Assembly: GCA_002471345.1 (NCBI GenBank)
Contig: DKPS01000107.1
Span: forward strand, 1 to 44,062
From: Saprospiraceae bacterium UBA7328
GTDB taxonomy: Bacteria > Bacteroidota > Bacteroidia > Chitinophagales > Saprospiraceae
Length of the DNA: 44,062 nt
Reading direction: 5' to 3'
This document shows positions 27,779 through 36,291 of this stretch, one piece after another; positions within the stretch are counted from its first letter, which is position 1, and every line of letters begins with the position of its first letter. The notes under the pieces are model-generated. The model was not told the DNA's origin, did no database searches, and worked only from the letters and a program-made list of their open reading frames with translations. The translations under genes were made by a program, and so were the position numbers.

Positions 27779-28924
27779 CTAATTCTTTCGTCTATACCAT
27801 TTCTCCAAAATCCCTTTCTCGCTGTTCATAAAAGACCTTTCACTAGTCAATATATTATCTCGTCTTTCTTGAGTGACTGCATCGGAATACCACCATTCCC
27901 TTGTGGCCTTTACAGTTTCTGACAAAGGTCTAAATTGAAGATCAGCAGAAATTGCTTTATCGTTATCGCTTTTTGACATGCCTGCATATTGCGGCAATTG
28001 GATGACCCATGGCTGAATTCCAATGACACTATTTTCTTGTAGAAAATCTAGATCGTCGATCTGCACATAATTTACAGATGAATTGTAACTGGCATGAATT
28101 CCATGTACAAATGCATTCGTAGTCATATCAAAAGCCGGCCCAGATCCATTGTATGTACCAGCAGTCTTATTTTCTAACAATCTAATCATCCACTCAGCTA
28201 AATCTCTTACATCTATATACTGCACTACTTCATCCCTACCACCCGGAATAATGATATCTCCTCCTTTTTCTATCCTTGCTAACCAATAAGGAAATCGATC
28301 CGTTCGATCTCCAGGACCCACTATTAGTGTCGGCCTTACTATCAAAGATCTATCAGCACCAAAAGCATCGATTGTGGCTATCTCCGACATCGCTTTCATC
28401 ACACCATATTCATAGGTCGGCTTATCTTGCGCTGACACATCTTTTGGAATCTCAGTAACCAGTGATCGACTCTCGGAAAAATCATTACCTACAAATGGAT
28501 AGTATACACTTATTGAAGAAGTATACATGTAATAATCTACATGATCTTTCAACAACTGAGCAGTGTCCTCCGTCCATTTCGTTTTGCGTCCCGAATTGTC
28601 AATAACCACATCCCATTTTCTATTTCTTAAGGACTCTAAATCATTTTCTCTGTCTCCTACTAATTTTTCTACTTTGGAAAAGAGATCTTCATGAATTTTG
28701 GGGATTGTTTTCCCTCTAGTGAAAATGGACACCTCATGCCCTCTATTGAGTGCATATGATATCTGATGAGGGCCTAAGAAACTAGTGCCTCCTAGGATTA
28801 AGATTTTTAATTTCTTTTCAACCTGATTTGATTTGAATAGGTTTTGAACAGAATTCGCTTTAATTGTTGGAGCTAACCCCATTGCGGCGGTCATTCCAAG
28901 AAATTGTCTTCTACTTTTTTTCAT
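27779..28924 (-). CDS. Tat-exported NAD(P)-binding epimerase/dehydratase family protein
   Basis: The 381-residue product opens with a twin-arginine signal (KSRRQFLGMTAAMGLAP), followed by a Rossmann fold whose nucleotide-binding loop reads ILGGTSFLGPHQ. A SDR-like pattern continues with SSISVYYPF and YGVMKAMSE (candidate Tyr-x-x-x-Lys as Y-G-V-M-K), and VGPGDRTDRFPYW. Tat export implies that the protein folds with its cofactor in the cytoplasm before export. Such Tat-tagged SDR/epimerases occur in Bacteroidota and Planctomycetes; the substrate is probably a sugar derivative but is not defined. It is monocistronic. Confidence 0.85.
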   Translation of the reverse strand: MKKSRRQFLGMTAAMGLAPTIKANSVQNLFKSNQVEKKLKILILGGTSFLGPHQISYALNRGHEVSIFTRGKTIPKIHEDLFSKVEKLVGDRENDLESLRNRKWDVVIDNSGRKTKWTEDTAQLLKDHVDYYMYTSSISVYYPFVGNDFSESRSLVTEIPKDVSAQDKPTYEYGVMKAMSEIATIDAFGADRSLIVRPTLIVGPGDRTDRFPYWLARIEKGGDIIIPGGRDEVVQYIDVRDLAEWMIRLLENKTAGTYNGSGPAFDMTTNAFVHGIHASYNSSVNYVQIDDLDFLQENSVIGIQPWVIQLPQYAGMSKSDNDKAISADLQFRPLSETVKATREWWYSDAVTQERRDNILTSERSFMNSEKGILEKWYRRKN

Positions 28925-29115
28925 GATTTTGACTTATTAAAGTAATCTATAAAAAATTTGATCAATTGGGCTGTATGTATCGTATTATGTAAATATTTTC
29001 AAACCAATTAATTCAATTCAAGTATTCCAAAAATCCTATGCCATTATTTTTAAGAATAAAAATTTATACGCTATAGTCCAATAAATTCCTGACCATAAAA
29101 ACTAAATATATCATA

Positions 29116-29334
29116 TCAAGTCGCCAACCAAATGAAGCCATCTTGATCGGAAGATATAGCAAAAATGTTTTCTACAACATGCCTCTTCATATGGAATGAA
29201 ATAGTATCGAGTTCCTGTGCATTTAAAAATTTATAGAAACCAAAACAAATCACAACAATCTGATTATGCCCTAAAGACTTTTTGAATTGAATAATTAACT
29301 CCTTTAAGAATAGAAGTTTTCTCATTTTTTTCAT
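29116..29334 (-). pseudogene. N-terminal relic of a two-component sensor (reg_prop) gene
   Basis: The 72-codon frame ends with VENIFAISSDQDGFIWLAT, the first beta-propeller repeat (reg_prop) of hybrid two-component or similar periplasmic sensors, which normally continue as (T/Q)xGLxRFDG for hundreds of residues. A stop follows directly after WLAT and no further propeller repeats are found downstream in any frame. The N-terminal part contains a hydrophobic stretch (IVVICFGFYKFLNAQ) ending in a typical AQ signal cleavage site. It is a truncated remnant. Confidence 0.6.
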
Positions 29335-29584
29335 GAGGTAGATAATGGCAGAATTTCCGTATTAAAAAGAAAAATAAGAACAAGTAGGGAGCACCCTACT
29401 GGATACCTAACATGGTTGTTTTGATTAATCAATTGCGACATACAACTGACCGCAGATCTACATTCACAATCAATCCAAGAATTATGCAATGAAGTGAAAT
29501 TTCTGAATAATTTTCTAATATCTGTCCCCCTCTAGAATATCAGCTTCGTAATGAAGGTATATTATATCATTTAAAAAATAAAAC

Positions 29585-29919
29585 ATGAAAAAGTACATTG
29601 TAATTTATTTCGCCTCTGCCGAGTCAGATGCTAAAATGGAAACTATGTCTCCAGAAGATCAAGCCAAAATGATGGAGCCTTGGATGGCTTGGAATTCACA
29701 ATATGAAAAAAACATTTCCGACCTAGGAGCCCCTTTATCGAATGGCGAAGTTGTGAGGTCAAATAAAAATGGCAGTTGAGCAATCAAAATATTGGAGGGT
29801 ATTCAATAGTACAGGGCAAAAGCATAGAAGAAGTAAAATCCATTTTTAAAAACCATCCACATTTATCATGGTCGGATGATGCCTCAATTGGAGTCTTTGA
29901 AATGATGGAAATGGGTTAG
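29585..29919 (+). pseudogene. YCII-domain protein, frameshifted
   Basis: The first frame (from 29585) encodes MKKYIVIYFASAESDAKMET and MSPEDQAKMMEPWMAWNSQY up to a stop at 29777-29779. Another frame overlaps from 29773 and continues as QNIGGYSIVQGKSIEEVKSI and HPHLSWSDDASIGVFEMMEMG to a TAG at 29917-29919. Together they make a YCII protein of about 111 residues, a paralogue of the intact gene at 30556. A one-base deletion near 29771-29777 explains the split. YCII proteins are small ferredoxin-like-fold proteins of mostly unknown activity that accompany ECF42-type sigma factors. Confidence 0.75.
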
Positions 29920-30023
29920 ATTTATTGAAGTGATAAAAAACATCTTTTATTGCCTTTGAAAATCATCAGACGTCTTAGACATAAATATCACTTCATATTT
30001 TAAAAAATGAAAATTTAAAATTT

Positions 30024-30527
30024 ATGTTACCTAATTTCTACACAATTCTTGCATGTGGATTGATTCCTTTTTTAGTTGCCTTCATTTGGTATCATCCAAA
30101 AGTATTCGGTGGAGATAATTGGCAAAAGATTGTCGGTCTTACTGATGAACAAACTGCAATAAAAGTATCACCATTTAAATTGTTCTTAAGCATCTTACTT
30201 AACGTCCTCATTGCCTTTGGGCTTTATCTGGTATGCGTACATCAGTCAGGAATACTTGGCATCCTAGCTGGTGACTTTGAAGCTGTGAGTTCAGGGACAG
30301 CTAAGGCTTTTATGGACGAGTATGGCACTAATGAACTGGGATTTGCGCACGGAATGTTCCATGGACTTAAGTCTGGGACCATTGCATTTGTCCTCCCTGT
30401 ATTAGGTTATGTTGTCATATTCGAAAGAAAAAGTGCCAAATATTTCTGGGTGAATATTGGTTTTTGGGCAATTTCATTAATGCTCATGGGAGGAGTTATA
30501 GGAGAATGGGGTTGGCAACAGATTTAA
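30024..30527 (+). CDS. DUF1761 family membrane protein
   Basis: The 167-residue product begins MLPNFYTILACGLIPFLVAFIWYHPKVFG, with the conserved WYHPxVFG start of DUF1761, and has about four membrane segments (5-23, 52-74, 113-132, 142-160). Its function is not known. It lies between two YCII genes and 28 bases before the second, in the same direction as the sigma factor gene, and is probably co-transcribed with them. Confidence 0.85.
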   Translation: MLPNFYTILACGLIPFLVAFIWYHPKVFGGDNWQKIVGLTDEQTAIKVSPFKLFLSILLNVLIAFGLYLVCVHQSGILGILAGDFEAVSSGTAKAFMDEYGTNELGFAHGMFHGLKSGTIAFVLPVLGYVVIFERKSAKYFWVNIGFWAISLMLMGGVIGEWGWQQI

Positions 30528-30555
30528 AATATTTAATAAAACAAACAAAAGAATA

Positions 30556-30903
30556 ATGAAAGATTTTATGTTAATTTTTATTAGTGAAGACTATGGTGAT
30601 CTAGGATTATCTCCTGAAGACATGCAACAAAGAATGGGTAAATGGTTTGCTTGGAATGATCAGATGACAAAGGACGGAGTGACCAAAGGTGGACATGCAT
30701 TGACTGCAGAAGTAAGGAGAGTCACAGGACCAGATCGAACACTTACCGATACGAATTCTACAGAACTGAAAGAACTTGTAGGTGGCTATTATGTTGTCTC
30801 TGCCGAAGATTTAGAAGGAGCAACAAAAATTGCTGAGGGATACCCTGATTATGATCTGGGTGGAACCGTAGAAATCAGAGAGATAATGGTGTTTGAGCAG
30901 TAA
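30556..30903 (+). CDS. YCII-family (DGPF-type) protein linked to ECF sigma factor
   Basis: The 115-residue product has the YCII fold signature: MKDFMLIFISEDYG, LSPEDMQQRMGKWFAWNDQM, VGGYYVVSAEDLEGA and GGTVEIREIMVF. The DGPF motif that names this subgroup reads DTNS here. Its stop overlaps the sigma-factor start by one base (TAATG), indicating translational coupling. In bacteria, YCII genes of this type sit next to ECF42-group sigma factor genes and form their regulon; the protein is probably both target and partner. Confidence 0.88.
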   Translation: MKDFMLIFISEDYGDLGLSPEDMQQRMGKWFAWNDQMTKDGVTKGGHALTAEVRRVTGPDRTLTDTNSTELKELVGGYYVVSAEDLEGATKIAEGYPDYDLGGTVEIREIMVFEQ

Positions 30904-32144
30904 TGGAGAATCAAATCATAGACCATCTTTTTCGTCATCAATACGGAAAGATGGTCTCTATTTTGACTAATATCTTTGGCCTTCCTCATTTAGAGACCAT
31001 TGAAGACGCGGTACAAGACATTTTCATAAAAGCCATGATCAAATGGCGAAATCAAATACCTGAAAACCCAGAAGCATGGTTAACAGCCGCCGCTAAAAAC
31101 AGAGTAATTGATCTTCTCAGAAAAATTAAATCAGAAAATAACAGAGTAGAAAGATTAGAGCAACATTCAGAGTCTCAAGCAATAGAAGAGCTTTTCCTGG
31201 AAGATGAAATTGAGGATAGTCAACTGAGAATGATTTTCACTGCATGTCACCCTATTCTCGACTCTAAAGATCGGATTGCATTCGCGCTAAAATCTATTGC
31301 CGGGTTTAGTATTAAGGAGATAGCATCTGCGCTACTTCTTAAAGAAGATACTATTAAGAAAAGATTGCAGAGAGCCCGGAAAACAATTAAAAATGAAAAT
31401 ATAAGCTTTACCATTCCCGCTGGATCCAAACTTCAATCCAGATTAGACAGTGTTTTTGAGGTAATCTATCTGATATTTAATGAAGGTTTTCATTCTAATA
31501 ATCAGAAGTACCTCATCCGATCAGATCTATGTGGTGAAGCGATGAGGCTGAATCAAATGATACTTAAAAAAGAATCATTACGCAATGGTGCAGGATATGC
31601 ACTATTTGCACTGCTTTGTTTTCAGTCCTCTAGATTAGAGAGCAAACAAGACGCAAAAGGTCAGATCATAGATTTAAAAAATCAAGATAGATCTAGATGG
31701 TACAAGCCCCTCATCGAATTGGGCAGAGAAGCGATGTACAAGTCATTATCGTATAGTGATTATTGCGCTTATCATGTAGAAGGCGCCATAGCTATAGAGC
31801 ATTTAGACACTTCTACATTTGACAAAACCAACTGGAATAAAATATTGGCTTTATTGAAAATATTAATAAAGAAAACTCCATCCCCGCTGACCAATTTAAA
31901 TATAGCTTTCGTATTAATTCAATTGAAGAATTTCGAAGAGGCAAAGCACATATTAGACTCTATCAACCCAAATATATTGGAGCAGCGCAAATATCTTTTC
32001 TACGGTACAAAAGCTGAATATTTTCAAAATACTGGAGATCTGCCGAGAGCTATCGAATGTTTATTGGAAGCCATATCATCAGTGACGAATGAAGCCGAAA
32101 AGAACTATCTACAAAAAAAGAAAAATGACCTTTTGAATCACTAG
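30903..32144 (+). CDS. ECF42-type RNA polymerase sigma factor with C-terminal TPR-like extension
   Basis: The 413-residue product is much longer than a typical ECF factor (about 190). The sigma2 region includes TIEDAVQDIFIKAMIKW and PENPEAWLTAAAKNRVIDLLRK; sigma4 includes AGFSIKEIASALLLKEDTIKKRLQRARK. The remaining 230 residues are a helical extension (for example FDKTNWNKILALLKIL, LNIAFVLIQLKNFEEAKHIL), as in the ECF42 group. No anti-sigma factor is nearby, which fits ECF42, where the extension is thought to control activity. The start codon overlaps the YCII stop. The gene ends 2 bases before the convergent amidohydrolase stop. Confidence 0.88.
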   Translation: MENQIIDHLFRHQYGKMVSILTNIFGLPHLETIEDAVQDIFIKAMIKWRNQIPENPEAWLTAAAKNRVIDLLRKIKSENNRVERLEQHSESQAIEELFLEDEIEDSQLRMIFTACHPILDSKDRIAFALKSIAGFSIKEIASALLLKEDTIKKRLQRARKTIKNENISFTIPAGSKLQSRLDSVFEVIYLIFNEGFHSNNQKYLIRSDLCGEAMRLNQMILKKESLRNGAGYALFALLCFQSSRLESKQDAKGQIIDLKNQDRSRWYKPLIELGREAMYKSLSYSDYCAYHVEGAIAIEHLDTSTFDKTNWNKILALLKILIKKTPSPLTNLNIAFVLIQLKNFEEAKHILDSINPNILEQRKYLFYGTKAEYFQNTGDLPRAIECLLEAISSVTNEAEKNYLQKKKNDLLNH

Positions 32145-32146
32145 GC

Positions 32147-33886
32147 CTATTGAGGAAATGCTCTTCCTTCATATACAGTTTTAAGCACCTTTATATCCCC
32201 AATATCCTCAGCATCTACTTTTAACGGATCTTTATCCAAAATTACAAAATCCGCCTTTTTCCCTATTTCAATGGATCCAATATGATGTTCTTGATTTAAA
32301 TGAAACGCACCATTAATAGTCACTGCTTTTAATGCCTCCCAAGGACTTACTCTCAATTCTCTTCCAAACGTTTTTCCATCTATTGATTTACGATTCACAG
32401 CGACCCACATTAGAGTAAGAGGGTCAGCTGGAGCCATAAAAAAATCAGAATGAAAGCATGTAACTATATCATTATCAATTAGATAGCCAACGGGTGAAAT
32501 ATTCTGGGCTCGTTCTTTGCCCAATCCTGTTTCTGAATATTTACTGCTCAATGCATAGACGTAGTACGGTTGAATACTGGCATGAGCTCCCAATGTTGCC
32601 ATCCTTTGAACTTGGTCTTTATCAGTATAACCCAAGTGATGAAAAGTAAATCTATGATCTTCTTTTGGATTATCCCTTTGCAATTTTTCTAATGTTTCTA
32701 ATGTCTTTTCAACTCCTTTATCTCCATTAGCATGCACGTGAATTCTATAGTCTCTTTTCCAAAAGAAATCAGCATATTTTTCTAATTCCTCGGGTTCTGT
32801 GAGCCATTCTCCTTCATGTCCATCTAGGTAAGGTTCTTTCATTTGCATCAGCTGTGCATAGAAGGCTCCATCAGCAAGTAGTTTGACTTGTTTTACAAAT
32901 TGAACTTTTTCTGAATTGTAGACATCTAGGCTATCAATTATCGAGAATGCTGCCTGAAGTTTTTCAGAAGAGTTCGCAAACAGTCGAGCATTGGGTATTA
33001 AATAAGTTCTGAATGGAATAGTTTCATTATCTAGAATTCCTTTCAGCAATCTTAATTCTAAATCAAAGTCAATAAGCGGCATGGCCATATCTCCTACTGT
33101 AGTCACTCCTCCATTCTGAATGGCTTTAGCAGTGAGGATCATACCTTCTGCTGCACCTTTTGGACTAAGAATGTAGGGAAGCAATTTAGGAGCCACCATT
33201 TCTGCCATTCCTGTTTCGTAAAATCTGCCTCTCATCATATCCACTTGATGATGCAGCATGGCTGCTTTGTAATCAATATCTAAGAGTTCAATAGCAGCAG
33301 AATTCATTCTTACTTCATGAAATGAATATTGCCAAATGATTACAGGTACATCTGGGAATAATTTGTCTAAAATATCTTTGTCTACTTCACCATGAAACAG
33401 GTGATGGTACCCCCAAGAAATGAATGGCTCATCTTTAGGTTTATGATTTGCTACAGCACTTCTAAGTTTTTTTAGATAAGAATCTCCATCTCTAACCCCT
33501 TTGAAAAACCCATGTGGTAATTTCCAATCATTAAAAGCAATAATATTAGTCTGTATTAGTATTGTGGCCAACATAGGATGGAGGTGAGAATCGATGAACC
33601 CAGGGAGCAATGTAGTGCCATTAAGGTCAACTAAAACTGTAGAATCACTTTCTAATTTTTTCACTTCATCAAATTTGCCTAATGCAACTATCTCCTTTCC
33701 AATAGTCGCTACTGCTTCCACATATTCCGGAGACTTTCCTGACATCGTGATAATGCTTCCGTTATGATAAATGAATTCAGCAATTTCCTTAGGTTCTGAT
33801 TCATTGCAAGAGAACTGAAAAATAGATAGGACTACAAAGAGGAACAGAGAATTCCAGGTTAAGAACTGCTTTACTTTCAACTTCAT
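32147..33886 (-). CDS. YtcJ-type amidohydrolase lipoprotein
   Basis: The 579-residue product has a lipoprotein signal (SIFQFSC, lipidated Cys27). It has the YtcJ/amidohydrolase_3 layout: HNGSIITMSGKSPEYVEAVA, the metal-binding GFIDSHLHPML, the long central barrel, VHANGDKGVEKTLE, FHHLGYTD, and CFHSDFFMAPADPLTLM near the C-terminus, ending with AVTINGAFHLNQEHHIGSIE. Members hydrolyse amides or formamides, though few substrates are known. It is anchored in the inner or outer membrane leaflet facing the periplasm. The gene is convergent with the sigma factor and divergent from the gene at 34116. Confidence 0.88.
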   Translation of the reverse strand: MKLKVKQFLTWNSLFLFVVLSIFQFSCNESEPKEIAEFIYHNGSIITMSGKSPEYVEAVATIGKEIVALGKFDEVKKLESDSTVLVDLNGTTLLPGFIDSHLHPMLATILIQTNIIAFNDWKLPHGFFKGVRDGDSYLKKLRSAVANHKPKDEPFISWGYHHLFHGEVDKDILDKLFPDVPVIIWQYSFHEVRMNSAAIELLDIDYKAAMLHHQVDMMRGRFYETGMAEMVAPKLLPYILSPKGAAEGMILTAKAIQNGGVTTVGDMAMPLIDFDLELRLLKGILDNETIPFRTYLIPNARLFANSSEKLQAAFSIIDSLDVYNSEKVQFVKQVKLLADGAFYAQLMQMKEPYLDGHEGEWLTEPEELEKYADFFWKRDYRIHVHANGDKGVEKTLETLEKLQRDNPKEDHRFTFHHLGYTDKDQVQRMATLGAHASIQPYYVYALSSKYSETGLGKERAQNISPVGYLIDNDIVTCFHSDFFMAPADPLTLMWVAVNRKSIDGKTFGRELRVSPWEALKAVTINGAFHLNQEHHIGSIEIGKKADFVILDKDPLKVDAEDIGDIKVLKTVYEGRAFPQ

Positions 33887-34115
33887 TCTGAAAAGTAATA
33901 AAACGAGAGCTCTCTCTTTGAAAACAGTTCAATTTCACTACTTTATTATAGTAGAGCTTGTTTGAATATTTATGATTGGGCTAAATTGAACATATTTTAT
34001 TCACAATAAGGTAAAAATGGAGTCAATACCTATTTCATTATGGTTTTGTGATTTATTGATGGAAACAATATGTAATTAGTGAATTTTCAACCCTTCTCTT
34101 AGATATATTTGAATT

Positions 34116-35297
34116 ATGAAACGAATTATAAAATGGTCATTAATTATTCTTCTGATTGCTACTACAATTGGTTATTTCAAGTTTTGGCCAAAAGGGCATT
34201 CTAATGCTGAAAACTATTTCAAACCCGTTGGTGAAAGAAACTTACAAAAGGATGAAATAGGACAATTCAATTACATTTTCAAGATGTACGAACACCTGAG
34301 TTTTACTGGTGATGAATTCAGAGGTTGGGATCCAGAAGCACAGTTACTTTGGCGATATGGTATAGCATTTTCAGCATATGCAATGCCTTCTATTGCAATG
34401 ATAGATGATAATTATGCCGACAGAGCAAAGTTAACACTAGACCATATGATAGACAAAATGAAATCTAAAAAGGTATGGGGCGACTGGACTGAATACGGGA
34501 TGGGCGATGACCCAATAAGTGAAGGAAATATCATGTACAAAGGACATCTAAATCTGATGTATGGTCTCTTCCAGCTCATGACAGGAAGTGAAAAATACAG
34601 TAGGGAATTCACATGGCTAACTGATAAGATCGTCACTGAAATGAGGAAACATCATACTGAAGGAAAACACGAAGGAGCAGACTGCGAACCAGGCAGGTAT
34701 TTTGCTCAGTGTAACTCGATAAGCCTAATGAGTCTTAAAATCTATGATAAACTGTACGGAACAACCTACGCCGATATAGAGGCACAATGGACTATAGATT
34801 TTATCAAAGAAAAAATGACAGATGAAGATTTTGGATTCTACCTTAAAATGTATCAATCTAATATGCGCTTTTGTAATCCGATGCTCTCTGGATATACCAA
34901 TGCATGGACAATGGCCTTCTTAAGAACATTTGAGCCAGAATACAATGAAAGCCTCTACCCTATTTGGAAAGAGCATTTTACCAAAGAGATAGGACCATTT
35001 GCCTATGTTAAAGAAGATCCTGAGGCTGGTGCATCTCCTCTAGCAACAATGACAGGAATGATGGCTGCTAAAGAATTTGGAGATAAGACTCTTTGGAAAA
35101 AATTAAGGAATGCAATAGATAAGGAGATCTACATGCAAGACGATGAATACAACTACCTCTATCGTAATTTTAATAATGCCATATACAATGGGCCTGTACT
35201 ATGGACAAAAGTTCATACAGGATGGGATAACATATTAAATCATAATTGGGGAACAGAAAAGAAATTCTCTCAACCAGACATCTCTGATTTAGTGTAG
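34116..35297 (+). CDS. Linalool dehydratase/isomerase-like protein
   Basis: The 393-residue product has an N-terminal membrane anchor or uncleaved signal (IIKWSLIILLIATTIGYF) and then matches the (alpha/alpha)6-barrel linalool dehydratase/isomerase (LDI) of Castellaniella defragrans as I remember it: KVWGDW, ENIMYKGHLNLMYGL-like core (here NIMYKGHLNLMYGL, Met140 and His144) and CEPxxYFxQCNS (here CEPGRYFAQCNS, Cys190 and Cys199). These correspond to LDI Met125, His129, Cys171 and Cys180, with identical spacing of the two Cys. The region of LDI Asp39 and Tyr45 (here NYIFKMYEHLSFTGDEF) seems changed, so the substrate may differ. A candidate -7 element (TATATTTG, 34104-34111) lies just before the ATG. 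The gene is monocistronic. Confidence 0.85.
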   Translation: MKRIIKWSLIILLIATTIGYFKFWPKGHSNAENYFKPVGERNLQKDEIGQFNYIFKMYEHLSFTGDEFRGWDPEAQLLWRYGIAFSAYAMPSIAMIDDNYADRAKLTLDHMIDKMKSKKVWGDWTEYGMGDDPISEGNIMYKGHLNLMYGLFQLMTGSEKYSREFTWLTDKIVTEMRKHHTEGKHEGADCEPGRYFAQCNSISLMSLKIYDKLYGTTYADIEAQWTIDFIKEKMTDEDFGFYLKMYQSNMRFCNPMLSGYTNAWTMAFLRTFEPEYNESLYPIWKEHFTKEIGPFAYVKEDPEAGASPLATMTGMMAAKEFGDKTLWKKLRNAIDKEIYMQDDEYNYLYRNFNNAIYNGPVLWTKVHTGWDNILNHNWGTEKKFSQPDISDLV

Positions 35298-35481
35298 ACA
35301 GATATTCTTCCGCAAGAGTTATTGCTGATGAATGATATTATGAATTAATAATATATGCACCCTATTCTAGCTTATACAAATTGTGAAACTGAAAAACTAG
35401 AGCTGTAGTCAAGAGACTATCATTTGATAGCTGTACAATTTTGTCTCTATAGCTAAAAAGGTCTGCTTTTAATGCTACCTG

Positions 35482-35519
35482 ATAATTAAAATACCGATCA
35501 CCAAAAGGATTTTAATTAT
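35482..35519. repeat. 11-base inverted repeat downstream of LDI-like gene
   Basis: ATAATTAAAAT (35482-35492) is perfectly complementary to ATTTTAATTAT (35509-35519) with a 16-base loop. It lies 185 bases past the LDI-like stop. It may be a transcript end or a binding site; there is no GC-rich stem or T-run, so it is not called a terminator. Confidence 0.4.
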
Positions 35520-35548
35520 TCACTTAGTCTGGTGTTATTTCAAAAATC

Positions 35549-35570
35549 CTTTCTTCTTAATAGAAGAAAG
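35549..35570. repeat. 9-base hairpin CTTTCTTCT-TAAT-AGAAGAAAG
   Basis: A perfect inverted repeat with a four-base loop ends 7 bases before an ATG at 35578. It could shape the start of a transcript or mask a start site. No function is known. Confidence 0.4.
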
Positions 35571-35577
35571 TCAATTC

Positions 35578-35804
35578 ATGAGAAAAGTCATTTTGAAGCC
35601 CATCGAAGATGAGAAATGGGTCTTTTGGATCGTTATGACTATAATCTATTGAGTCTTTTAGATTTTTCTGTAATAGTTGAAGATGATGATAATCCACCAT
35701 CAGGCTTTGTTTCCGGCTTTGGATATTCGTCGCTATTCATAAAAGATGTTTTCAATTCATATCAAAAAGCTTATACAAGAGCTATCTCAATATGGAATAA
35801 ATAA
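35578..35804 (+). pseudogene. Possible degenerate small gene
   Basis: From the ATG at 35578 one frame reads MRKVILKPIEDEKWVFW and stops after 24 codons; the frame starting at 35616 continues with MGLLDRYDYNLLSLLDFSVI, EDDDNPPSGFVSGFGYSSLF and ends at 35804. Removing one base near 35615 would join them into about 75 residues. I do not recognise the product, and the support is only residue composition and position. It may be a relic or chance open frames. Confidence 0.25.
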
Positions 35805-35949
35805 GCATTGGTTTTTCTCACGAGTAAGTAACTAAATATTTAGTCTTTTACACTAGACCAAATCATTTTGCACCTACAATTTTTTTAGTGCGCTAGAGGA
35901 AATCGAGGTAGTTTTCTTACATTGATTTTCATTATTAATATATCTTTTT

Positions 35950-36249
35950 ATGCTTTATCAAGTTTTGACATATACGACAATTGCAAATTATGAAGAAAAA
36001 CGAAAGCCATATAGATCATTACATTTTGATTATGTAAGGAAATATGCTAAAAGTGGTGATCTAGTTATGGGTGGGGCTCTTGGATCTCCAGCTAGTCAAG
36101 CTTTACTCGTTTTTTTGAGCGACAGTCCTAGGGTAGCGGAAAATTTTGCCAAGTCAGATCCTTACGTTTTAAATGGAATGGTAAAAGAATGGAATGTCAA
36201 ACCTTGGAATGAGTTGGTGAGTGAGTTAGATTCTCAAAAGAAAACGTAG
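35950..36249 (+). CDS. YciI-like protein
   Basis: The 99-residue product fits the YciI/YCII superfamily: MLYQVLTYTTIANYEEKRKPYRSLHFDYVRKY holds the conserved His and Asp (SLHFDYV), with MGGALGSPASQALLVF and the closing DPYVLNGMVKEWNVKPWNEL. These proteins adopt a ferredoxin-like fold; enzymatic activity has been shown for only a few relatives. It differs from the DGPF-type YCII genes at 29585 and 30556, so it belongs to another branch. It is convergent with the esterase gene, 42 bases apart. Confidence 0.88.
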   Translation: MLYQVLTYTTIANYEEKRKPYRSLHFDYVRKYAKSGDLVMGGALGSPASQALLVFLSDSPRVAENFAKSDPYVLNGMVKEWNVKPWNELVSELDSQKKT

Positions 36250-36291
36250 TAAATCCGAATTGACTCAATAAGAACTGATAAATTTTTAAAT

